DNA of 64,000 bases, from assembly GCF_000316575.1 (NCBI RefSeq), contig NC_019682.1, positions 2,788,001 to 2,852,000 on the forward strand, given 5' to 3'. The notes under the pieces were generated by a model that searched no databases, was not told the DNA's origin, and was given only the letters and a program-made list of their open reading frames with translations. A program made the position numbers and the translations under genes. Within the stretch, counting starts at the first letter, position 1, and each line of letters starts with the position of its first letter. Origin of the DNA: Calothrix sp. PCC 7507. GTDB lineage: Bacteria > Cyanobacteriota > Cyanobacteriia > Cyanobacteriales > Nostocaceae. Shown here in pieces: positions 24,436-31,523 of the stretch.

Positions 24436-25425
24436 ATGTCGAAAAAATTACTTTCAATTAATTATTTACATATTGCCCTATTTACCTTGTCGATGGGATT
24501 TTCTGGTTGTGGAAATCAAGCGGCAAATACCTCATTCACTCAAACCACAAGATTAAATAATAATCTTACCCAAGTCGTAGCCACGACAAGCATACTCTGT
24601 GACTTAACTAAACAGATTGCTGACAACACAGTTAACCTCACTTGCTTAATTCCCCCTGGTGCAGACCCCCATGTTTACCGTCCAAAGCCAGAAGACCGCA
24701 AAGCCCTTGAACAAGCGAATCTGATTCTTTATAACGGCTATAATCTTGAACCTGGATTAGTCAAAATCATTAAAGCGACTAAAAGTTCTACACCTAAAAT
24801 AGCTGTTGGGCAACTTGCAGTTACTAAACCACAACAATTTCAAGAAAATGGCAAGAGAGTAATCGATCCGCATATTTGGCACGATCCGCAGAACACTATC
24901 AAGATGGTAGAAATAATTAGTAATAAGCTAGGAAAAATAGAACCTACCAATGCAACAACCTATAATAGTAACAAGGAAAAAATTATCAATGAATTAACTC
25001 AGTTAAATCGTTGGATAAAATCGAGAGTTGCCAGCATTCCAACTAATCAAAGAAAGTTAGTTACAACTCATAATGCACTAGGTTATTATGCCAGAGCTTA
25101 CGGTTTTTCATTAACAGGTACTTTGGAAGGGCTGAACACTGAACAAAGACCAACATCTGCACGAGTTAAAAGCTTAGTTCAAGGCATTAAAAAGGTTAAA
25201 GTGCCGACGATTTTTGCTGAAACGACGATAAATCCTAATCTAGTTCAGTCTGTAGCCAGAAATGCAGAAGTGAGAATTTCTGACCGAGAACTTTATACTG
25301 ATAGTATTGGTGAACCAGGGAGTGAGGGAGAAAGCTATCAGAAAATGATGGTTGCTAATACACGCACAATTGTCGAAGGGCTAGGAGGAACGTATTTGAT
25401 ATTTGAACCGAAAGCTTCCCAGTAG
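24436..25425 (+). CDS. Metal ABC transporter substrate-binding lipoprotein (cluster A-I, MntC/ZnuA family)
   Basis: This 329-residue protein has a lipoprotein signal with C25 in GFSGCGNQ. The family motif PGADPHVYRP supplies H79, DPHIWHDP supplies H146, E231 lies in TLEGLNTE, and D289 in ELYTDS. That His-His-Glu-Asp set resembles Mn/Fe-type receptors such as MntC or PsaA, where zinc-type ZnuA usually has a third histidine. No long His-rich loop is present, which also argues against ZnuA. No permease or ATPase genes are adjacent, so it must work with components elsewhere. The neighbouring genes suggest zinc, so the metal is uncertain. Confidence 0.88.
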   Translation: MSKKLLSINYLHIALFTLSMGFSGCGNQAANTSFTQTTRLNNNLTQVVATTSILCDLTKQIADNTVNLTCLIPPGADPHVYRPKPEDRKALEQANLILYNGYNLEPGLVKIIKATKSSTPKIAVGQLAVTKPQQFQENGKRVIDPHIWHDPQNTIKMVEIISNKLGKIEPTNATTYNSNKEKIINELTQLNRWIKSRVASIPTNQRKLVTTHNALGYYARAYGFSLTGTLEGLNTEQRPTSARVKSLVQGIKKVKVPTIFAETTINPNLVQSVARNAEVRISDRELYTDSIGEPGSEGESYQKMMVANTRTIVEGLGGTYLIFEPKASQ

Positions 25426-25462
25426 TTTCTTGATTACTCGACTTTGGGCGATGTCTTAATGA

Positions 25463-25481
25463 GGGCGCGGTTCCCGCGCCC
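25463..25481. terminator. GC-rich hairpin between convergent genes
   Basis: GGGCGCGG and its complement CCGCGCCC pair around a TTC loop, 5 bp past the HlyD stop and 38 bp past the lipoprotein stop. There is no T-tract. It may act as a bidirectional barrier. Confidence 0.5.
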
Positions 25482-25485
25482 CTGC

Positions 25486-27069
25486 TTAACGCACTTCTTT
25501 AAGACTCTCAACTTGCTTGGTGAACATCTCAGTGAACAGACTGATTACACTGCGTTCTTCACGGACTTTAATATTGGCGGTGATTGACATACCTGACTGT
25601 AAAGTAATATTTCTACCTTGAATCGATAAAGATTGTTTGTTTAAATGAACTTTCGCTGGGAAGCGATAAAATTGATGATTTTGATCAGGAGGTAATGCAT
25701 CTGACCCGATACCATCGACTACTCCCTTGATATCGCCAAATTCGCTAAAAGGAAAGGAGTCGATTCTCACATCTACTTTCATCCCTTTACGGACGAAACC
25801 AATATCTTTATTAGTAATGAAAACTTCAGCAATATAGTTGTCTTTAGGTACTATTTGCAAAAGTTTCTGGGTGGGGTTAGCAACAAATCCAGGGCTTTTT
25901 GCTTGTAAATCAAAAATTACTCCACCTACAGGGGCGCGAAGTTCTTGATATTTGACATTCAGCGAGGCTTGAGCAATTTTGCTATTGACATCTGCCAAGC
26001 GCTGTTCATTCTCCAGCACAACTTTCTGGAATTGACTGTCAATATCTGCAATGCGCTTTTTATTATCAGCTATCTTTTCTAAAACACCTTTATCAGAAAC
26101 AGCTACTGTATTGGTTAGTTGCTGTCTGCCTTTTTCAATATCAAACTTCAGGCGTTTCTCTTCTTCAGCTAATTGTGATACTTCAGCAGCGAGATTTTGT
26201 ACTTGTTGTTTTTGGTTAAGATATTGTAGCTGGGAAATACCACCTTCTTCGGAAAGGATTTTGAGTTTATCCAAAATATTTTTTTGGATAGCTAGACTTG
26301 CTTGAGTATCTAAATTTTTTACTTGTGTTTGAGTTAGTTGTTTCTTAGTTTTTTCCACTTCTAACTGTGCTGCAGCCGCGCGAGAATCTACTTCTGTTCT
26401 GGAAACTTGTAAACGCCGTTCCTCATCATTTCCCACACCTGTATCTGTAGTAGATTTTTTTAATTCTGTTCGCAACAAGTCGTTTTCTGAAACTAACGCT
26501 ACCCGACTTTTCAATAAAAAAGCAACTTCTGGTGACAAGTTACCCCGTGAAAACGCTAATTCTGATCCTGTCCCAGAACTGGCGCGCATTAGTTGGCGAT
26601 AAATCTGGTTTTCTTGCAGTAATGCAACGCGAATCTTATTTAGAGAACTTAACTCTGCAAGAGTAGCAACAGAGTCAAAAGTCAGTAGTAAATCTCCTGG
26701 TTTGACTGTGTCTCCGTCTTTAATATAAACCTCTTTCACTACTCCGCTAACAGGAGCTTGAACTTCTTTAACTGTTCCTTCTGGTTTTAATTGACCCGTC
26801 GCTGGTACTACTTGCTCAATTTTTGCCAGACAAGCCCAAGCTATGCCAAAACAGGCTAACACCATTAAAGTTATCATGATTGTGCGCGACCAAATTGGCG
26901 ATTGCCGCAGCACAACAGAGTGTTCAAGGCTATTATCTTTAAAGTTCACTAAAGATTCTTTAGGAGCTTTTGATATAGCTGTCACTACACGTGAATCTGA
27001 CTTGACTCCGTCATCACGCTTGCCGTTACCATTGTTGTTATTAAAATTATTTCCATTTAGTTGAGTCAT
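25486..27069 (-). CDS. HlyD-type membrane fusion protein of a type I secretion system
   Basis: This 527-residue protein has an Asn-rich cytosolic N-terminus (1-58), one membrane helix (about 62-82) and a lipoyl/barrel-sandwich half (PATGQLKPEGTVKEVQAPVSGVVKEVYIKDGDTVKPGDLLL). A long alpha-helical hairpin (about 150-370) and a second lipoyl/beta-barrel part (ELRAPVGGVIFDLQAKSPGF) follow. It bridges the inner-membrane ABC exporter to a TolC-like channel (HgdD type in heterocystous cyanobacteria), which is not encoded here. It lies 129 bp after the ABC gene on the same strand, in a PpiC-ABC-HlyD order. Confidence 0.93.
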   Translation of the reverse strand: MTQLNGNNFNNNNGNGKRDDGVKSDSRVVTAISKAPKESLVNFKDNSLEHSVVLRQSPIWSRTIMITLMVLACFGIAWACLAKIEQVVPATGQLKPEGTVKEVQAPVSGVVKEVYIKDGDTVKPGDLLLTFDSVATLAELSSLNKIRVALLQENQIYRQLMRASSGTGSELAFSRGNLSPEVAFLLKSRVALVSENDLLRTELKKSTTDTGVGNDEERRLQVSRTEVDSRAAAAQLEVEKTKKQLTQTQVKNLDTQASLAIQKNILDKLKILSEEGGISQLQYLNQKQQVQNLAAEVSQLAEEEKRLKFDIEKGRQQLTNTVAVSDKGVLEKIADNKKRIADIDSQFQKVVLENEQRLADVNSKIAQASLNVKYQELRAPVGGVIFDLQAKSPGFVANPTQKLLQIVPKDNYIAEVFITNKDIGFVRKGMKVDVRIDSFPFSEFGDIKGVVDGIGSDALPPDQNHQFYRFPAKVHLNKQSLSIQGRNITLQSGMSITANIKVREERSVISLFTEMFTKQVESLKEVR

Positions 27070-27074
27070 AAATT

Positions 27075-27121
27075 TGGGAATTGGGAATTGGGGATTGGGG
27101 ATTGGGGATTGGGGACTGGGG
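27075..27121 (-). repeat. STRR: heptamer array GGGGATT/GGGAATT
   Basis: About six heptamers lie in the short gap between the ABC exporter and HlyD genes, of the same kind as the array at 7407-7454. Confidence 0.85.
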
Positions 27122-27146
27122 GAATAAATTTTGACCCTTGACCCTT

Positions 27147-27174
27147 GTAGAGACGCGATTAATCGCGTCTCTAC
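27147..27174. repeat. Perfect 28 bp palindrome inside the secretion operon
   Basis: The two 14 bp arms are exact complements with no loop (core GCGATTAATCGC). It sits between the ABC and HlyD genes and could form an mRNA hairpin affecting relative expression. It resembles a dispersed repeat. Confidence 0.8.
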
Positions 27175-27198
27175 TGTTTACAAATAACAAATGACTAA

Positions 27199-30100
27199 TT
27201 ACAAATTAACCTCTTGTTGCTGATAGAGGTAAAAATAATGGCCTCTACTAGCCATTAAATCCTGATGGCTTCCTTGTTCTATCACCCTGCCACTATCCAT
27301 GACAACAATGGTATCTGCATGACTAACGGTATTGAGGCGATGGGTGATAAAAAAGACTGTGCTGCCCTGGAAACTACTGGCTAAGTTGAGACAGACTTGT
27401 CGTTCTGTGGGATAGTCTAAAGCGCTGGTGGCTTCGTCTAGGACTAATAATTTTGGTCGTTGTAAGACAGAACGAGCGATCGCTATTCTTTGTCTTTGTC
27501 CACCAGATAGGGACGCGCCTCGCTCACCTACGCGGGTGTTGTAACCGTTGGGCAGGCTCATGATAAACTCGTGGGCGGCAGCAATCTGAGCCGCTTCGAT
27601 AATTTCTTCGGTGGTAGCGTCAGGATTTGTGAGGGCGATATTTTCCTGCACAGTACCGTCAAACAATAGTGGATCTTGGGGAACTACACCAATCTGTCGT
27701 CGTAGCGAATAAAGTTCCACTTTGGCTATATCGTAGCCATCAATCAAAATTCTGCCAGCTTCTACATCATAAAGTCTGAGCAGTAATTTCATCATTGTAC
27801 TTTTACCTGAGCCACTTTGTCCGACAATGCCGACAAATGTACCAGCGCCTACTTCGAGATTGACGTTAGCCAGTTGTAGAGGGCCATTCGGTGCAAAGCG
27901 GAAGGAAACGTTTTCATATTTCACCGCGCCGACAACTGCAGGTAAGGGGATATTGTGGCGATCGACTTCTGCTTCTTGTGGTGTATCGACAATATCACTT
28001 AACCGTTCTAAAGATAAAGCAGTTTCTTGGAAGCTTTGCCAAAGTTGCGCCAACCGTAAGATGGGGCTGGTGACGTAACCGGAGATAATTCTAAAAGCAA
28101 TTAATTCCCCTAAGGTTAATTCGCCTTTGAGGACTAAATACGCTCCTACCCACAACACCAGCAAGCTACTAAGTTTGTTGAGAAAGTTGCTGGCAGAATT
28201 GGCTAAGGTAGATGTGACAACGGTTTTAAACCCAGCGGCGACAAAACGAGCATAACGCTCTTGCCAAGAAAAGCGCGATCGCAATTCGATATTTTGCGCT
28301 TTCACTGTTTGAATCCCTGACATCACCTCAACTAAATAAGATTGAGTCTCGGCGTTGCGCTCTGCTTTGGCGCGTAACTGTCTACTCACCGTCGGGGAAG
28401 CAATGACAGTAATCAACACAAACAATGGAATTGTGCCCAAACCTACCACAGTGAGTTGCCAACTGTAAAACAGCATCACAACAATATAAACCACCGAGAA
28501 TATCGCATCCAATCCGACTGTTAAAGCAGTACCGGTGAGAAACTGACGGATATTTTCTAGTTCGTTGATGCGAGTAGAGAGTTCACCTACAGGACGACGT
28601 TCAAAATAACGCAGCGGTAAACGTAGTAAATGGTCAATAATTTGTGAACCCAAACCCATATCAATGCGGTTGGTTGTATCCACAAATAGATAAGTCCGCA
28701 GTGTTGTCATCACTGCTTCAAATATGCCTACAGCTAATAGCAATACACCTAAAACATTGAGGGTATTGATACTATTTTGGACGATGACTTTATCGATAAT
28801 TAACTGAATGACGAGCGGGTTAGCCAGCGCCGCTAGTTGGACAAAAAACGAAGCAATAAAAACTTCGATCAATACTCGGCGGTGCTGTGACAAGTAGGGA
28901 AGAAACCACCGGATACCAAAACGTTCTTGGGGTGTTTCTTTGGTAGCAGCGAGTAATAATATTCTCGTTTGGGGTGGTAAATTTGCTTCGTCAATATTTA
29001 AGTGCGCCATTAATTCCGTCGGTTTGCAGCGCACAATACCTTTGGATGGGACACCCACGATGATAGTACTCGCGTCGGCTGAATATAACACGGCATAACT
29101 CTCACCATAGCGAATCAGTGCTGGTGTAGGAATCCGCGTAATCGAGGCGGCGGGAATATCTACTAATTGAGCCTTAAGTCCGATTAACTCTGCTAGGTAA
29201 GCACAAAGTTGAAATGATAGACTACCTTGACGTTTCAGTTGCTCAGTTAAGATGCGACGTACCACTTCCCGGCGGAATGGGATTTGCAGGTACTTCGAGA
29301 GCATTTGGAAACAGGCGAAAGCGGAATTTAATTCCCCATTCCCACGCACAAAGGGATATTTTTGACGTTTGTCACTCTTTGAGGAAGAGGATGCTGACGG
29401 GAAAGCTTCTTCGTCAGATGCGTAAGGAATTTCTGGTTCTTCGTCGTCTACAATCTCGGCTGTGACTGCGTTGACTTGGAGCGGTTCTTGATGATCGAGA
29501 TATATTAAATCTGCTGGGGATAAACCAATCAACCGCGCTGGAGTTTTTCCTTGAACAACGATCGCATTTCCACCACCATCACTGACATCTATGCGCGCAC
29601 TAAGAGCGAAATCTGTAACTGTCCCACCACCACTGACAAACCAGATGCTGGCGCTATCTAGTTGGTTGAATGGGTTTTTACCTGGTGGTAGATAGTGGAT
29701 TTTTGCCTGTGGTAAAGCTCTTTCTGTGAGTTCTTTGAGATTAGCACTGGCTAGAGCTTGCTGTTCTAACTGTAAACCGATGACATCGAAAACTTCGACT
29801 ACGTGAGCGGGTTGTCTGCGAACCTCAGCAAAAGCTGGGTATGTAGCCATGAGCCGGAGGTATTCAGCCGCAGTTATTGTTAAACATACCACTTCAGTAG
29901 AAGCGATCGCTGTCTCACAAGCCACCTGGCGCAACAAGCTAATTTCCCCCAAAATTGCCCCAGGCTGCAACAATTTTAAGGTAATTGGTAATTGGGTTTG
30001 GGGGTCATATCCCAATAGCCGCACCTGTCCCTCATAAATTATAGTGACGCGATCAGGGATTTTTTCCTTACCAATAATTTTTTGACCGATGCGGTAGCGG

Positions 30101-30207
30101 AATGCTTGCAGTTGTCCTGATAAATTAGTGATTTCTTGCTCTGGTAATTGATCAACCCCTTCCAGAGTAATGAGAAAATCTTGAAATACGTTCTTAATAT
30201 AAGTCAT
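27199..30207 (-). CDS. Type I secretion ABC exporter with N-terminal cyclic-nucleotide-binding-like domain and degenerate C39 domain
   Basis: Domains of this 1,002-residue protein: a cNMP-binding-like fold (about 20-130, with GAILGEISLL); an acidic/Ser linker (about 252-280); a C39-like domain (about 285-425); six membrane helices (about 440-725); and the ATPase (about 760-1000) with GQSGSGKST (796-804), LSGGQ (900-904) and LLVLDEATSALD. The C39 active-site region reads NSAFACFQML (294-303). The residue aligned with the catalytic cysteine is Ser295, so it should be a non-cleaving CLD-type domain, as in HlyB. That fits export of RTX substrates without a leader peptide. The neighbouring HlyD, PpiC and RTX genes support T1SS function. 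Confidence 0.9.
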   Translation of the reverse strand: MTYIKNVFQDFLITLEGVDQLPEQEITNLSGQLQAFRYRIGQKIIGKEKIPDRVTIIYEGQVRLLGYDPQTQLPITLKLLQPGAILGEISLLRQVACETAIASTEVVCLTITAAEYLRLMATYPAFAEVRRQPAHVVEVFDVIGLQLEQQALASANLKELTERALPQAKIHYLPPGKNPFNQLDSASIWFVSGGGTVTDFALSARIDVSDGGGNAIVVQGKTPARLIGLSPADLIYLDHQEPLQVNAVTAEIVDDEEPEIPYASDEEAFPSASSSSKSDKRQKYPFVRGNGELNSAFACFQMLSKYLQIPFRREVVRRILTEQLKRQGSLSFQLCAYLAELIGLKAQLVDIPAASITRIPTPALIRYGESYAVLYSADASTIIVGVPSKGIVRCKPTELMAHLNIDEANLPPQTRILLLAATKETPQERFGIRWFLPYLSQHRRVLIEVFIASFFVQLAALANPLVIQLIIDKVIVQNSINTLNVLGVLLLAVGIFEAVMTTLRTYLFVDTTNRIDMGLGSQIIDHLLRLPLRYFERRPVGELSTRINELENIRQFLTGTALTVGLDAIFSVVYIVVMLFYSWQLTVVGLGTIPLFVLITVIASPTVSRQLRAKAERNAETQSYLVEVMSGIQTVKAQNIELRSRFSWQERYARFVAAGFKTVVTSTLANSASNFLNKLSSLLVLWVGAYLVLKGELTLGELIAFRIISGYVTSPILRLAQLWQSFQETALSLERLSDIVDTPQEAEVDRHNIPLPAVVGAVKYENVSFRFAPNGPLQLANVNLEVGAGTFVGIVGQSGSGKSTMMKLLLRLYDVEAGRILIDGYDIAKVELYSLRRQIGVVPQDPLLFDGTVQENIALTNPDATTEEIIEAAQIAAAHEFIMSLPNGYNTRVGERGASLSGGQRQRIAIARSVLQRPKLLVLDEATSALDYPTERQVCLNLASSFQGSTVFFITHRLNTVSHADTIVVMDSGRVIEQGSHQDLMASRGHYFYLYQQQEVNL

Positions 30208-30217
30208 GCCTGGTTTC

Positions 30218-30242
30218 AGTTATCAGTTATCAGTTATCAGTT
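30218..30242 (-). repeat. STRR: heptamer array CAGTTAT
   Basis: Three to four copies lie 10 bp upstream of the ABC exporter start. Related arrays occur at 23400-23441, 24394-24421 and 34948-34977. Confidence 0.8.
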
Positions 30243-30370
30243 ACTTGTACTGAGTGTAGTCGAAGTAGTCAAAGTAGTCGAATTATCAGTGTGTTCACTC
30301 TTCCCCATGCCTAATGCCCAATGCCCTACCACTAATCTTTATGTATTATCAAGCTTTAAGGCTACCTTGA

Positions 30371-31153
30371 TTACCCAATTTGGCTGAGTATGTATGCGCT
30401 CTCAGGGTGCTGAATTTGCCAATTCTGCTCTGTTAGTTGTGTTTGCAACCAACTATGAAAACGTTCATTCAACAACCGCTGACGCAGTGAGCGATCAAAC
30501 TTCACAGGGAGTAACTTTTCGAGTCGGACAATCACAATCCATTCTCCTAGTTGGGTTGGTGGTAATAGTTCCTGTGGCTGGCTAGTAGACAACATCTTCG
30601 CCAGGATTGGATGAATAGTTTGCAATTCCACCGGGCCAACTAAACCATCTGTCTCACCTTCAGGCCCTTGAGCATATTCTCGCGCCAGTTGAGCAAAGGA
30701 TTGTTCTTTTTCTTGGATACGAAAATAAAGTTCTTGAGCAATACCAATATCAGGAGTACTGATCAAAGAATAAACTACCCGATCCAAGTGTGGCTTGCGT
30801 TGAAAAAAGTAGGATTCTAAGTCTCCACTCCAAGTAGTTTGTTTAAATTTTTCCAGTTTGAATTGGCGAATGGCCATTGCGTCAAACTGCTTTACACTCA
30901 TCCCGTGTTGCTGTAACCACAGCTGACGCACAGCCTCGGAGGTGAATTGATATTGTTCTGCTAATCGTTCTGAGGCTTGTTTTGCCTCTTCCGAAGTACA
31001 CTCAACATGGGCGATCGCCTGATCAATGATCATCTCTTTTACTAACAACGGCAGGATTTGGTATTCTGCCAAAAGTGGCAAAACTTCTGCTCCTGTAAGC
31101 GTGCGTAGGCACAGCCCGCCGCAGGCATCGCCTAATTGCAGAATTGTAGTCAT
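30371..31153 (-). CDS. PpiC/SurA-like peptidyl-prolyl isomerase of the secretion operon
   Basis: The ATG at 31153 gives 260 residues. A SurA-like helical N-terminal part (QLWLQQHGMSVKQFDAMAIRQFKLEKF) is followed by a parvulin domain (about 135-230), with GPEGETDGLVGPVEL, and a C-terminal helix. There is no signal peptide, so it is likely cytosolic. PpiC proteins often sit beside cyanobacterial peptidase-type ABC exporters and may keep substrates export-competent. Residues 10-17 (ACGGLCLR) are encoded by a short repeat-like DNA segment (about 31101-31131), which looks like an in-frame insertion into an otherwise typical N-terminus. Confidence 0.82.
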   Translation of the reverse strand: MTTILQLGDACGGLCLRTLTGAEVLPLLAEYQILPLLVKEMIIDQAIAHVECTSEEAKQASERLAEQYQFTSEAVRQLWLQQHGMSVKQFDAMAIRQFKLEKFKQTTWSGDLESYFFQRKPHLDRVVYSLISTPDIGIAQELYFRIQEKEQSFAQLAREYAQGPEGETDGLVGPVELQTIHPILAKMLSTSQPQELLPPTQLGEWIVIVRLEKLLPVKFDRSLRQRLLNERFHSWLQTQLTEQNWQIQHPESAYILSQIG

Positions 31154-31523
31154 ATCACTTCTTAACAGGGTTGCCACTTGTGTCACTTGCAAAAGGAATA
31201 ATAGATATACAAGGTTCAGAAAAGGTTTTGACTTGGTTAAGAATGCACCAATGAAACTCAGAGAGTTGTTAGCTTATTTGGTTATTTGTGAAGAGTCAAC
31301 ATTCAACAGAAATAATTAATGCCAGAAGTTTAGAAAATATTAAGTATTATTTCGTAAACATTGTTGAGACAAAATCGATTCTAAGAGTAATTGCCCAAAA
31401 TACCATCAGTATATATACTACTTTTATCTTCTCAGTGAAAATTGGCGATCGCATCAAAAAATGTCACCAGATTTCCAAAAGGGTAGGGGCAAACAACCGT
31501 TTGCCCTCCAAGATGCCTTTACC
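31154..31523. other. Intergenic region between the secretion operon and the first RTX gene
   Basis: This is the AT-rich promoter region of the minus-strand secretion operon and the 3' flank of the 829-residue RTX gene. It contains one HIP1 site (around 31446) and a hairpin at 31487-31506. No gene was seen. Confidence 0.5.
31487..31506 (-). terminator. Hairpin downstream of the RTX/Calx-beta gene
   Basis: GGGCAAAC pairs exactly with GTTTGCCC around a 4-base loop, 17 bp past the stop codon of the minus-strand gene. A short T-rich run follows on that strand. Confidence 0.5.
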
